From Abelmoschus esculentus (Eukaryota > Streptophyta > Magnoliopsida > Malvales > Malvaceae), in contig JAUCBN010000003.1 of assembly GCA_035048815.1 (NCBI GenBank), positions 27,450,001-27,514,000 of the forward strand: a stretch of DNA of 64,000 nucleotides, written 5' to 3'. A program made the translations under genes and the position numbers. Of the stretch, positions 1-11,485 are shown in pieces (positions within the stretch are counted from its first letter, which is position 1; every line of letters begins with the position of its first letter). The notes beneath the pieces are model-generated. The model ran no database searches. It was not told the DNA's origin and saw only the letters and a program-made list of their open reading frames with translations.

Positions 1-608
1 TCTCAGTCCACTCCAAAACCTTGGGTGTACATCGTTTTGGAGGACCGTGCTAACCTTCGGGGGACAACCGCCTGACGTAGCGATTACACACATCGGGGCG
101 ATTTGTTTCTAAGGCAGTGGCCTCCATACCACGACACGGTCATACTTTTCCCGGTTTATTATTTTCCCAGTCAGTACTAACGCCCTGTTTTGCAGAACTT
201 TTTTTCCAACAGATATCATTCAAACTTTAAGATATAAGTTTTAAATTTTTGGAGAAAGGTTATTTTGAAGATAAAAAAAAAATTAATTTCTTTTACGTAA
301 GTTTAAATTTAAGATAAAAAAGTATGTAATAATCCGAGGATGTAACGTGCAAATTAACCTATAAAACTTCTTACATTATTCCTAGTCCCACCCAAATCTC
401 CATTGTCGACCCTTATCATAGAGAAAATGTTTTTCTCGGGAAAAATCCCAAACACGAACTTTGAAGTTTGACATTTTATTAAAGGAAATTAGATAAGATT
501 TAGGTTCAATGACAAAGGAGCAAAGGAGGGGTCTCCTCATCAGATTATAAGACAAAGAAATCTTTCTCAAAAAGGGGAAAAATAACTTTCCAAGCATCAA
601 TCAAGTAT
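1..608. other. Spacer without recognised gene
   Basis: The first 200 bases are more GC-rich than what follows and have no open frame of note. They may be the end of an unidentified repeat. The rest is AT-rich. The only ORF is a 72-codon minus-strand frame with no recognisable motif, which I do not call a gene. Confidence 0.4.
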
Positions 609-1275
609 GTTTAGGTGTACAAAATTCAACTCGAAAAATATTAAATAATTTTATTTGACTTAAAATAAAAATATTTGATTAGTTTTGATTAGCGTTTTAA
701 TTTTATAAACCGAATTAAGAAATTCAATTAAAGTTTCGTTATAAAATAAAAATTTTAATTATTAGTGGATCGATTTTTAAGTTCGAGTTGAGTTTCTCAA
801 TTTTATCTATGTATATTATACGTGAAAAAAAAATGAAGTATACATAGTGACGGATCCAGAAATATTTTTGAGGGTGGACACATAAAATTTTAAAATTTCA
901 GGGTGGACACAAAAATTATATAATATAAAATTTTAAGGATTAATTTATAAAAATTAAAAAATTTAATAGGTAAATATATGAATTTCGAAAAGTTCAAGGT
1001 AGGCCTATGCCCGTCCTACATAAATTTACATCCACCGGTGAGTATACATGTGTATTGTACATAGTTATACAAAACCTTTTATATTGAACTAATTATTATT
1101 TTAACGTTATAAATATTTATAGTTAAAGTTGACTAGAAACACGAACAATTCGGCTCGAATTTCATAAATTTAACTTGACAAAAAGATTTTAATTAGAGTT
1201 TGAGTTAAAATGTAACTCTTCAACTCGATTAACTTACATTTTTTAACTCGATTCGATTGAATGTGCATCCGTATC
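609..1275. repeat. AT-rich MITE of the 'ACTCGACTCGA' family, interrupted
   Basis: The left end reads GGTGTACAAAATTCAACTCG and the right end is its approximate reverse complement, with many ACTCGA/TCGAGT blocks in between. The middle (about 838-1050) looks like a second unrelated insertion beginning GTGACGGATCCAG. The same family recurs at 1530-1840, 2200-2632, 59563-60073 and 63230-63675. Confidence 0.45.
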
Positions 1276-1529
1276 CCTTCGAGCCCCTTCTGTGTTAGGA
1301 TGTAAACAGATTCATCAATGTTTGGAGGAAGATGAACCAGGTGGGGTTGCCGGACAGTACATGGTGGGGCGGTGTCTTTGTTTTGAGTTTGGTGAGGACA
1401 ACCTTTTGATTCTGTTGTGAAACATGGGTTTCATGAATTTGTTTATTCTTCCGGTCTGAAATGCAAAACGACAAAGAAAATAAGGGAATTTGTATGGATG
1501 AAAAGAATACAAGTTTGAGTAGAAATTAT

Positions 1530-1840
1530 CCCATGATTTGATTTAAATTACAATAAAATCGTAACATAATATAATAAATAATTACAATTAAATTTTATAA
1601 GAACTCGAAACTTGATTCGACTCGAATTTTTTCAACTCGACTCAACAAATTTTGAATCAAAGTTCAAATGATAAAATTAGACTCGTTAACTCGAATAATT
1701 CGATCGAATGCTCACCTCTAGTTAGGGGTGAATTTTCGATCAAATTGAATCAAAAATTTTAAATTGGAGAGTCTTATTTTATAACTCAAACTTTATTTAA
1801 AATTTATTCGTAAATATTTATAATGTTACGGTAACAATTA
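1530..1840. repeat. Fragments of the 'ACTCGACTCGA' MITE family
   Basis: The right half of one copy ends at about 1727 in GAATGCTCACCTCTAG. It abuts the left half of another copy that begins GGGGTGAATTTTCGATCAAA at about 1735 and fades out before 1860. No coding potential. Confidence 0.4.
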
Positions 1841-2199
1841 GTTCTAATTTAATTTTTTTTACAATATATACAACATATATATATATTAATAATTCTCGTG
1901 TTATTTTTATAATTTGTGATAATTTTTTATTTTATTACGTGATTTATCTTATTAGTCTAACTGATTATTAATTTTATTTTTATCGATTTGTGTTTAATAA
2001 AATGAATTTAAGTCTTGTTTATTTTTTGTCTAATATTATGCAAATTTGCTATAATTTTGCATGCCTGCGAGGCTTGAATTAAGCAAGGAAAAGAGGGCTG
2101 GCTGGTAATGATAATGATAATGACACGAAAAAGTGGAGGAATTCGATTTTTGACTATTCTGCTGGTTTCATCTGAATTTTATTTTTTGGGGAGGGAGGT

Positions 2200-2632
2200 T
2201 TATTAGACAAATTTTATAAACTCGAGTCAAAAAATTTTTAAATAAAGTTCGAGTTATAAAATAAAAATTTGAATAAATCGAATAACTCAAAATTTTTAGT
2301 AATTAAAGGATTAATTTTTAATTTTGAGACGAGTATCAATTTTTTATGATATATATACATTAATATATAAAATATAAAGAAATATAGCTATATATATATA
2401 TCTTATATGATCAGAGAAAGTCGTTTAAATTGAAATCAAATCATACTATAACATGATAAATAATTATAATTAAATATTTATAGGAACTCGAAAACTTGAC
2501 TCGATTCAACTCGAATTTCTTAAACTCGACTCAAACCGAAAATTTTTTAAATAAAGTTTGAATTGTAAAATATGACTCATCAACTTAAAATTTTTTAACT
2601 CGACTCGATCGAATACTCATCCATACCCAAAT
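2200..2632. repeat. Copy of the 'ACTCGACTCGA' MITE family
   Basis: This matches the complete copy at 59563-60073 almost throughout. Shared blocks include AATTAAAGGATTAATTTTT, TTTTTTATGATATATATACA and AGAGAAAGTCGTTTAAATT. It is in the same orientation as that copy. The left end is less well preserved. Confidence 0.6.
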
Positions 2633-2938
2633 GTACCTGAAGTATCATTTATTAAAAAAATTATCAATTTCAAAGGCTCAAAAATACTAATTGCTTTGTA
2701 CTTTCTAGTTTGGGCTTGGTCTCAACCAAAATTGGCAAATTAAGCCCATCTCAATATACTTTTAGAGGCCCATCATACCTTGATCAGAATCAGTTAAAAT
2801 TTTCCATACATGGACTGTCACCAAATGACATCTGCATCCTTATCAATCAATCCACAGCATGTTTTAGTCTATTCTCTCAAATATTTTTTAATCATATTGA
2901 TTTTTTTTTTTACTTTATTATTTATCTAAATAATTTTT

Positions 2939-3574
2939 GGTATAAAGATACTTTTAACCCTTAACGTTTATAATTTTTATTGTTTTGGCTCTTATTCTTT
3001 TTTGGATAAATTTAGCCTTTAACCTATATCTTTTTAACAAACAGCTTATTTTTTAACTATCATGGTAACTGGACCGTTAAAAATTTAACAATGATGACAT
3101 GTCATATGCATATGATAATATATTTTAAATAACATGACATCTAATCTATCAAATATATATATATGAGTGAAATATAATTTTATTCTAATGTGAAATATAA
3201 TTTTATTTTAATATAAAATATAAAATATTAAAAAACAATTAAAATATAAAATAATTAAAATTTAAATAAAATATTAAAAAATCAATTAATTTTAAAATAA
3301 AATACTACTAAATATTCTCAAACCTAACTACGATAGAATCAAAATCATATCTTAAAAATTAATTAATTTTGAACTGTGTTCATATTTTTTAAGATAGACC
3401 TTGATTCTATCGTAGTTAGGATTGAGAAAGTTTAGTAGCTTTTTATTTTAGAATTAATTAATTTTTAATATTTTATTTGAATTTTAATTGTTTTGTATTT
3501 TATATTAAAATAAAATTATATTTCATATATATGTATTTGATAGGTTAGATGCCATTTTATTTAAAATATATTAT
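2939..3574. mobile_element. Long foldback (large-TIR) element, left piece
   Basis: From about 2939 inward the sequence GGTATAAAGATACTTTTAAC is followed by a long arm whose reverse complement lies at 24431-24618. The piece also contains a palindromic core: CTAACTACGATAGAATCAA near 3328 pairs with TTGATTCTATCGTAGTTAG near 3401. The element was cut by LTR element I and its other end is 21 kb away. It is probably a non-autonomous DNA transposon; the superfamily is not clear. Confidence 0.7.
3570..3574. repeat. Target site duplication of LTR element I, left copy
   Basis: ATTAT directly precedes TGTCGCGACC at 3575. The same five bases follow the far LTR at 24426-24430. A five-base duplication is usual for Ty3/gypsy integration. 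Confidence 0.85.
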
Positions 3575-5745
3575 TGTCGCGACCTCTTTTAAAAAAACGC
3601 GATTTTTAAGTGAAAAGGTGTTGACGATGTTTGATTTTGAAAAATATGAATCTTATCAATTTTAATCTTGAAAAATCTAAATTTTAGAAAATCTATAATT
3701 TAATTTAAAAAAAAAAGTTGACTTGGAGTCGCCACCGGTCACTTAGGTAGGCCAGACACCATAAAAATAAACCAGAGATTCATTAAAAACGTTGGGTTCG
3801 GGAGTCGGTTACGTGTAAGGACGACCCTTACAAACGCCCAAAAATTGGTACCTTGAAAAACATTACGTGGCACTGACATGTTGAAGAAAGATATTAATCT
3901 AATTTCCATTGTTAAATGAACATTATTTGAATTTGGATATCCTTTTGATTTAAAAGTTACACCACCTTTAAACATGAGTTGAACGAGACATCCTCTAGAT
4001 AGGAAACCTCACCCAAATTCAAAGGAATGTAACTTTCGCCTCAAAAGGCTAAAGCAAAATGCATGACCGTTTTTTATCTTGTCCATTTTAAGTTCTAATC
4101 CTAAAAAGGGCTCCATTGATTAAGTTTTTAAAACCTAAGTTACTAACGTTACTAGTTATTTACCTATCCATTTATTTAATTCTAAACCTAAGTTTTTGTC
4201 AAAATTCTAAGTTTTTAATAACACATGAATTCGATGCCAAGGTACACTCTCTAGGTCAGCATCATAGTGCGTCAAAACACCAACCTCTTTAGTGTATCCG
4301 AGACATAAGATTCACATGCTATGTTACTATATTTTCTCCCTAATTAAATTAATTAATTTAAGTGACTAGTCCTAAAAAGGCTCTAAATTAATTAACTTAA
4401 GTTTATTAAATGACCTTCCTAAATATGCCATGCGAAAACATAATAAAAGTATAAAAAACAAGATAAAAGGAACTCATCAATTTTACTAGAATCATGGGTA
4501 TACAATATTACATCAAAAATTTATCATCATGAAGAGTACAAAAGGGACTTGTATGAAAAAAAAAAGATTACAAGGGACTCGAGAACAAACCTTGAACAAA
4601 AAGGATTAGACTTAATTAAGTGTGAAATTAATCTTTAAAGTTTTAGAAATTTTTAATTAAATTAATTAATTAAATTTTCTTAACTTCAAATTCTAATCAA
4701 ATCTTAATTAAAGTCTAACTTAGTGAATTTTAGGTTCAAAGGTTTAATTAGGGTTGGATTTAACTTAATTAAGTTAATTTTTAAATCTTATCTTAGAAAT
4801 TTTAAATTAATTAAGAGTCTTAATTAAAATAATTTCTAAATTTTAAGAATTTAATTTTCACTTAATTAAAGTTTATCTTGGTGAAATTAAGATTAATTAG
4901 ACCTAAAGTTTCAAATTTTATCTTTTAGAAAATTAATTAAAATTAATAATTAATTAAAATTATTTTCTAAATTAAAGAATTAAAGTAAGCCTAATTTAAG
5001 TCTAATTTGGTGAATGTTTTAAGGTTTAAGGCTAAACTAGACCTAATTTAGGTGAGTTAATTTTAAAGCTTATTTTTTAGAAATTGATTAAAATTAATTT
5101 AAAATAATTAATTAAAATAATTTCCAAAAATTTAAGAACTAAATTACACCTAATTCAAGTCTAATTTTAGGGTTCAAAGGGTTAAATTAATTAAATTTAA
5201 CTAGGTTAAATTAATTTTAAAGTTTTCTTAAAAGCTAAATTAAATTCTAATTTAGAACCTAATTAAATTTTTTAAAATCTTTAAAATTAATTTTAAGTCC
5301 TAATTAATCTAAAAACAACTAATTTCGAATCTAGGAGTCTAATCCATAAAAAAAATCCAAAACTAAAGAGGAAAAGAACTTACCGCCGGCGACCTCCTTT
5401 GCTTCCTCACCGATTGAAATCCTTCCCCTTACTCAAGCTTGTAATTTTGCTCCTTTGAATTCTGATGTCAACTCCCCTTCTCTTCGTTTTGTTCTCTGCC
5501 CCTTTAACCTTGAAATCCTCCTCCTTTTATAGGCTTCAAATTTAGACTTTTGATTGAAGTAAAAAACTCCAAACAAAATTCAAATCCCTAAAAACACTCC
5601 ACCAAACAAAAAATCCTCAACTCCATTATCTCTTATTTTTGAATTTTATTCTATTTTTATTCATTTTTTACTATTTTTGATTTTCTGTTATTTATTATTT
5701 TTTTATTTTTAATATTTTTATTATTTATAAAAATTCGTGTTTACA
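3575..5745 (-). repeat. 3' LTR of element I
   Basis: On the element's own strand it starts TGTAAACACGAATTT and ends GGTCGCGACA (TG...CA). It differs from the 5' copy at 22250-24425 by scattered substitutions and single-base indels, about twenty seen by eye. A 78-codon ORF inside it (3739-3975, minus) is also present in the other LTR and is not a gene. The motif TGGCGACTCC, identical to the start of the primer-binding site, occurs inside it at 3725-3734. Confidence 0.9.
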
Positions 5746-5761
5746 ACTGCCCCTCTTTGCT
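5746..5761 (-). other. Polypurine tract of element I
   Basis: On the minus strand this reads AGCAAAGAGGGGCAGT, directly before the 3' LTR. It primes plus-strand DNA synthesis during reverse transcription. It differs only in its last base from the tract of element II at 19605-19620. Confidence 0.85.
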
Positions 5762-5860
5762 CAATGCTGCGGAGCAAGAGATGGGCAAAGACTAAGAAAC
5801 ACGAATTCTGTAAACCTTGAAGCCTGAGGCAATTCTTTCCACTTAGAAATTCCTCAAACT

Positions 5861-6185
5861 TAACATCATGCCCGGAGGACTTACTGATGACCCGGAGGAT
5901 TTAACATCATTCCCGGAGGACTTACTGATGACCCGGAGGATTTAGGATCGTATTGCCTCCTTGATTGTGCAAACGATATCATCACTCCCGAAGGTGATGG
6001 TCCGGAGGACTTAATGATGACCCGGAGGATTTAGGATCGTATTGCCTCCTTGATTATGCAAACGATATCATCACTCCCGAAGGTGATGGCCCGGAGGACT
6101 TAACATCATGCCCGGAGGACTTACTGATGACCCGGAGGATTTAACATCATGCCCGGAGGATTTAACATCATGCCCGGAGGATTTA
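5861..6185 (-). repeat. Tandem array with CCCGGAGGA units, element I 3' region
   Basis: About ten copies of CCCGGAGGA(T/C)TTA occur, arranged in a roughly 40-bp unit (…CCCGGAGGACTTACTGATGA…) and a longer unit of about 100 bp containing GATCGTATTGCCTCCTTGAT. The array lies between gag and the polypurine tract, where Tat/Ogre elements are known to carry variable tandem repeats. Non-coding. Confidence 0.8.
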
Positions 6186-6217
6186 ATAGTGGAGTACGAA
6201 ATTTTCCATCTCCACTA

Positions 6218-6792
6218 CTTCTTTTTGGACTCACGCCAAAAGGCTGCCGATAATATTTAATAACGGAGTTTGAAGAGATTCTTCAGACGTAAGTGATGAA
6301 TCTTGAGGCTATACTTCGAAATATCTCACGTTACACCACTTCTTTCTGGACTCACGCTAAAAGACTGCCGGTAAAACTTGTTTTCTGGACTCACGCTAAA
6401 AGGCTGCCGGTAATACTTGTTTTCTGGACTCACACCAAAAGGCTACCGGTAATACTTGTTTTCTGGACTCACGCCAAAAGGCTGTCGGTAATACTTGTTT
6501 TCTGGACTCACGCCAAAAGGCTACCGGTAAAACTTAAAAATAGAGTCTGAAGCTGCTCTTCTCACTTAGAAATTCTTCAGACGTAAGTAGTGAAACGAAA
6601 TTCCTCACGCTACACCACTTCTTTCTGGACTCACGCCAAAAGGCCGCCGATAATGCTTAACAATGGAATATGGAGCAGTTCTTTTTACTTCGAAATTCTC
6701 CATACGTAAGTGATGAAACTTGAGGCTATACTTCAAAATTCCTCGCGTTACACCACTTCTTTCTGGACTCACGCTAAAAGGTTGCCGGTAAT
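6218..6792 (-). repeat. 39-bp minisatellite array, element I 3' region
   Basis: The unit contains TTCTGGACTCACGCCAAAAG followed by GCTGCCGGTAATACTTG. Five units are back to back at about 6345-6540 at a 39-bp period, and further copies are spaced by a longer unit containing CATACGTAAGTGATGAAACTT. Because 39 is a multiple of three, one frame stays open and gives a repeated FWTHAKRLPV peptide on the plus strand. I regard that as a by-product, not a gene. Confidence 0.85.
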
Positions 6793-6799
6793 GTTTGCT

Positions 6800-9168
6800 G
6801 TAGTTAATTTCTTTAAATCCTGTTGAATTCTTTCAAACAAATCTTGGGATCCAAAGTTATTCTTTTCATCTGGATTCCCTCGAACATCTGGTAAACAAAG
6901 ATTTTCGTTGAAATCCGCATCTTCAAGCGGAAAATCTTGCTTATCTTCGTCTTCTTTGTTGAGGTCTTTTCCTCAGATAGAAATCTGTATCGGTCTCTGT
7001 TGACCTTTTGAAATGTTTGTTTTCTTAAATTTCTTCCTCTAAGATCTTTACTTGTCCTGATCTGGATTGCTTGGAAATTCCTGTAAAAATTATAAAAAAT
7101 GTTTTGAGTGCATGGGTTAGCATGTTTTACCCTATGGATGCCTAACCATATGATGCATGAACCGTGGTCATTGAGGGATACTTGAATGTTCATTGATCCT
7201 CTTTATTGGACCTTTTTCTGTCATGACGACATCTCACATTGACAGTTTTGTACTCTGCTTGAACTTTTTGAGCTATATTTCTCAATTTGACATTAGCATC
7301 ATTGATTTTCCCAATCAGTTCGGATTCTGCCCCACATCTCATGGGCTATCAGTTTCTCGAAGCAAATAGTTCATGAACTTTGTTCCTGCCTCGTCCATTC
7401 TGATCTAAAATAATGCTTTGCTGATCTCTTATCATGCTGAGTTTGCCCCACTTTCACCATTTAGTGTGTGCAAAATAGGTCCCTGGATTTTCTCCTGATC
7501 TCTAAACCTTTCTTAATCCTTGAACTTTCACCAAGCTGGGCTAATATTCATTTTTACAACTACGGAACTTGGCAATGACAGTCCGTACGTAAATGCCCCA
7601 TGTTTTGGCATTTCAAAGCTTCATTTGTTCCTCGTCATACCATTCATCATTCACCTCTTGTTCTGTCTGCGCTTAAAAGATTAATTGCATCATAGTAATT
7701 CCCATAAAATCCTTTACTTTTTGTATCTAATCAATTCATCTGCAGGATGCTCGTCAAGCGAGAAAAAAAATGCTCAAAATAGTATTTTGAAAACATTGAA
7801 AAATTTGATTGTCACGGCAAACAAAAACAAAAGTTAGACCTCTGAAAATCAAGTGCAACAAAGCGTTCGAACAAATTTGCAAAGATCAACTCGGATGTGA
7901 CCATTTTCCAATTTATCAGACTTTCAGGAGAAACATTCTCATTTTTCTAATTCTACCCCGTTTAGGTGGCACTCTTTTTCTCACTAGCTCCCATACCCAA
8001 TTTTCCTCTCTTTTCTGATCTCAATCAAGCATTAAAAGACTAAAAATCCTTGAAGAAAGGTTAACCCTAGTAAGCGGGATATGTTCTGAAGACTAACTCT
8101 CCTTGTTCCAATATTCGTGTATGGTCAAAATGGTTTTTCGTGGCTTGTAATGTGGGTTATGGTTTATGGCTACCAAAGAAAGGATATATAGGCTCAAATA
8201 ATTCGAGGGTGGTAAAAATCAAGGATCATTGTCGTACTGTTCTGAACATGCTCTGATGAAATCATTTTTCTTTTGCGGATCACTCTAGGTTGACCCTTTT
8301 TGTTGGGCTTTCGCCCTAGAGGTCATTTCCTTTTCACCACTACTTTTTACAGTGGTTCATCCCATCAAAATTTTTCACTGAACTTTATGTTCGCTTTTTG
8401 TGCCAACAATTTGAGTTTGGCTTCTTTTCTTGGTTTTGCATTTCACTTTGAAACACATTTTCATCCTCTTTTGCCCCCAGTGTGGGGGTGATCCTTGATT
8501 TGGGTTGAATCGAAAGAAAAATAACGTTAGGCTCAAAGGGGACGACAAATGATGTTTTTCTCATTTTTTTTCTTTGAGAAGGGAAATCAAGGAATGCCAA
8601 ATATCATCCCATACTCGGATGTCTTTAAAGTAAAGCAGACTTCAGTTGGATGATGTTTTGGGTTATCACTTCATTCAAAGACCTTATTCAACAATGCTTG
8701 AGAGGAAACTCACTCAAAATTTCTCTAGGATTTTCCTGTGATTCCTGAACACTCATTAATGTCATCCTTTTGGCCTAAGTAAAGTGGTAACGAGTCACAT
8801 TAGTGAAGTTGATCTCTGAATTTGATTTAATATCAATTTCGCAATTGATATTCAAAATAAAATCAATGATATATGTATGAGTGCTCAAAAATTAACCCAT
8901 AACAAAGAATCAAAGAATCAAAAAAGTAAAAAATCAAAGAATCAAAGAATTAGAAATGTTTATCACTTGAAAAAGCACGTATGAAACAAGCATCATTGAC
9001 AAATGAATTAAAAAAACTCCCTTACAAAAGACACTCATGCATAGAGTAAAAAAATGCAACTGGGATGATTCAAGCATTACTCCGCAACCGATCCCCAAAA
9101 CACCCTTTTCCTTGACACTTAGACATGAACAAGACAGATTTTTCATTACTCTGAACAATCTTGGAAAA
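6800..9168 (-). other. Element I region downstream of gag, no coding domain
   Basis: In a complete element this region would hold protease, reverse transcriptase, RNase H and integrase. I see no long ORF and no recognisable catalytic motif on either strand, only frames under 130 codons. Short AATCAAAGAATCAAA repeats occur near 8907-8947. Confidence 0.6.
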
Positions 9169-9169
9169 G

Positions 9170-10501
9170 CTAGTCTTGACGCCCTGAATCTTCAATGAGC
9201 ATATCATCTTGAGCATTTTCTTTGGTCTTCCATTGTTGTACCAACTCCTTTGTCAAAATTCCCTTATCAATCAATTTCTTGATTTCTTCCAGTAAAGACC
9301 TATATTTATTAGTAGCATGACCTGACAATCCCATATGAAACTCACAAACATTGTTGGGATCATAGCTTTGAGCGAAAGGGCTTAGCGCTTTCTTCATTGG
9401 TTTGGGAGTAATATATTGAACTTCCACAAGAAAAAGAAATAAATCGGCAATAGACATTCCAAATATCTCCCGATCCGCATTTCTTTGAGGAATCTTTTGT
9501 TGCCGCCCTGAAGAATTGGGTGATCTTTTCCTTTTACGTCTTCGGGAACCTTGAACATTACACTCATTTACTTCTTTCGGCCTCTTATCTTCTGTGGAAC
9601 TCTTGAGCCTGGATTCAATTTTCCCTTGTTGGATTCCAACTTCTATTACTTCGCCAAGGGCCATAAAATCTTTAAAGTTGCCCCTCGAATTCGTAAGCAT
9701 TTTATCGAAGAAAGGAGACGGCAAAGTCTGATGAAACATTTCAGACATTTCCTTTTCTATCATGGGTGGTTGCACCTGAGATGCTAGCACCCTCCATCTC
9801 AATGCATAGTCCTTAAAGCTCTCATCATCCTTCATTCTCATACTCTGTAAAGTCCGACGATCTGGAGCTAAGTCTATGACATACTTGTATTGCCCCAAGA
9901 ATTCTTTCGCCAGATCAACCCATGTTCGAATCTGATCTCGACTCAATCTGTTGTACCATGTTGCAGCAGGCCCAGTCAAGCTATCATGAAAGTAGTGAAT
10001 CATCATTTGGTCATTATCTAGATATCCTTCCATTTTTCGACAATACATCGTCAAGTGAATTTTAGGACAACTAGACCCGTTAAACTTTTCGAAAATAGGG
10101 ATTTTGAATTTTGGTGGAATAATCAAATCAGGGACCAGACAAAACTCCCTTGCACTAAACCCGGAATCTACTCCTTTTCCACTTGCCTCAATTTTCTTCT
10201 GGAGTTCTGCACACATATTTGTCAATTGGTCAACACGTTCAAGAGAAAACGTATCCATGCTCGAACTTGATGTCCCCGGGTAGATAGTTAGACGTGGCTT
10301 TGAGATTTGATCGTTTGCCTTTGGTTGAGGCTTGGTCACATGCTCTTGCAATCTTTCTTGGATACTTGCAACTTTTCTCATATTCTCATCCATGATGTCT
10401 GATTCTCGAATTTTTATTAATGTGTGGTAACTGTCATCGGAACCCTCAACCACCTTAGATTCATGTATGCTAATACAATATTGATAAAATAATATTGGCA
10501 T
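9170..10501 (-). CDS. Element I gag protein (capsid plus degenerate knuckle)
   Basis: An intact 443-codon ORF. Residues 60-110 are polar with a short coiled-coil-like stretch. Residues about 125-300 are the retrotransposon gag (capsid-like) domain, with IPIFEKFNGSSCP near 134, CRKMEGYLDNDQMMIHYF near 154, the TWYNRLS motif near 181 and the DYALRWR motif near 231. A basic run (RRRKRKR) lies near 330. A zinc-knuckle of CHHC type is expected near 386-400, but only C386, H389 and H395 remain; the fourth ligand is Tyr400. Gag would coat element RNA in virus-like particles. It is the second gag ORF in transcription order. No protease follows it. Confidence 0.85.
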   Translation of the reverse strand: MPILFYQYCISIHESKVVEGSDDSYHTLIKIRESDIMDENMRKVASIQERLQEHVTKPQPKANDQISKPRLTIYPGTSSSSMDTFSLERVDQLTNMCAELQKKIEASGKGVDSGFSAREFCLVPDLIIPPKFKIPIFEKFNGSSCPKIHLTMYCRKMEGYLDNDQMMIHYFHDSLTGPAATWYNRLSRDQIRTWVDLAKEFLGQYKYVIDLAPDRRTLQSMRMKDDESFKDYALRWRVLASQVQPPMIEKEMSEMFHQTLPSPFFDKMLTNSRGNFKDFMALGEVIEVGIQQGKIESRLKSSTEDKRPKEVNECNVQGSRRRKRKRSPNSSGRQQKIPQRNADREIFGMSIADLFLFLVEVQYITPKPMKKALSPFAQSYDPNNVCEFHMGLSGHATNKYRSLLEEIKKLIDKGILTKELVQQWKTKENAQDDMLIEDSGRQD

Positions 10502-10611
10502 GATATAAAATAAACATATTCATGAATGCAATAAGGTATCAATCCCAAGAGTGATTATCGTAGAATAACTTTCATTTCAGGTAAAAGATTTATTACATCA
10601 AATATCAAACG

Positions 10612-11478
10612 CTAAAGGTATTTGCGAGTCTTATCCCCTAATTTCTTAACTTTCTCAAAGAACCCTGCTAACTTCCCACTGTGATCTATTACTGGATTGA
10701 TGTTTTGACTCAATTCTGCCACCATATCCGCTAAGCTTGCTATTTCTTGAGCCATCTCTCGTGCCGCAGCTTTTATGTCATCATCTTCACTTTTTACACA
10801 TTCCTTCTTAACATCCTTGGCGAGATCTTGGTAACCTGATAGCAAGGTTTGTAACCCTACTTCCAAGTTATCTCTCTCTTGCAATACCTGAATCTCGTAC
10901 TGATATTGTTTCTTCGAAATATTCTCATCTCGGACTTCATGTCTGCCCCCCGAATTAGGCTGACTTCTTTCTTCAAACTTTAACTTCCCGCATTTCAACA
11001 GACACTGAACTGCACGCTTCAAAGCCCTACAATTTTCAATTAAGTGTCCTCGTACTCCACCATGAAATTCACAATAAGCATCGGTATCATACCATTTCGG
11101 GTACGGCGGTTGTAATGGTAAGATAAAATACGAAGTTATTAGCCGAGCATCCAGCAATTGAGGATATAACTCTTTGTATGAAATGGGAATTGGGTCAAAC
11201 CGATCCTTGCCACTTTCCATCTTCTGAGACCTAGGAAAAAGGATCTTAGAACCTGAACTTTGCTCTGGATGTTTGACCGACTTTATTGGGCAGAACGCTT
11301 CTTTCATTTTTGATTTTCCATGGACCGCTGCGACTTTCTCAGGTTTTAGGTCTGGTACATTTTCGGTTGGCTTGCTCACACCAATTATAAGTGGTGATTT
11401 GTATGTGTACCGATCCTTTTTCGGCTCTTCTTCCATGTGCCCCTTCCCTTTAGTCATGTTCATCATCATGGTATTCAA
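10612..11478 (-). CDS. Element I first gag-like ORF (knuckle-containing, capsid domain not seen)
   Basis: A 288-codon ORF upstream, in transcription order, of the 443-codon gag. Residues 96-150 match the C-terminal part of Tat/Ogre-type gag: FDPIPISYKELYPQLLDARL, then PPYPKWYD, then an intact CHHC knuckle C136-x2-H139-x5-H145-x4-C150. The capsid-like region seen in the other ORF is not visible. The reading frame continues upstream across the insertion point of element II (20748 onward), so the original ORF began in the 20.7-20.9 kb segment, where a TAG now interrupts it just before the junction. It is thus split and probably non-functional. It may be a duplicated gag or an extra ORF1 as found in Ogre elements; I cannot decide. 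Confidence 0.75.
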   Translation of the reverse strand: MNTMMMNMTKGKGHMEEEPKKDRYTYKSPLIIGVSKPTENVPDLKPEKVAAVHGKSKMKEAFCPIKSVKHPEQSSGSKILFPRSQKMESGKDRFDPIPISYKELYPQLLDARLITSYFILPLQPPYPKWYDTDAYCEFHGGVRGHLIENCRALKRAVQCLLKCGKLKFEERSQPNSGGRHEVRDENISKKQYQYEIQVLQERDNLEVGLQTLLSGYQDLAKDVKKECVKSEDDDIKAAAREMAQEIASLADMVAELSQNINPVIDHSGKLAGFFEKVKKLGDKTRKYL

Positions 11479-11480
11479 CT

Positions 11481-11485
11481 CACTC
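11481..11485. repeat. Target site duplication of LTR element II, left copy
   Basis: CACTC directly precedes TGTCATCAG at 11486. The identical CACTC follows the right LTR at 20748-20752. This proves insertion of element II into element I. Confidence 0.88.

Noticed and set aside
3739..3975. 78-codon ORF repeated at 22352-22585
   Set aside because: It lies in the LTRs of element I; the frame is not kept well between the copies.
6293..6550. 85-codon ORF of FWTHAKRLPV repeats
   Set aside because: It is the translation of a 39-bp minisatellite on the strand opposite to the element; there is no start context or conservation evidence.
6813..7193. 126-codon minus-strand ORF downstream of gag in element I
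   Set aside because: It is in the right place for pol but shows no protease, reverse transcriptase or integrase motif; probably chance.
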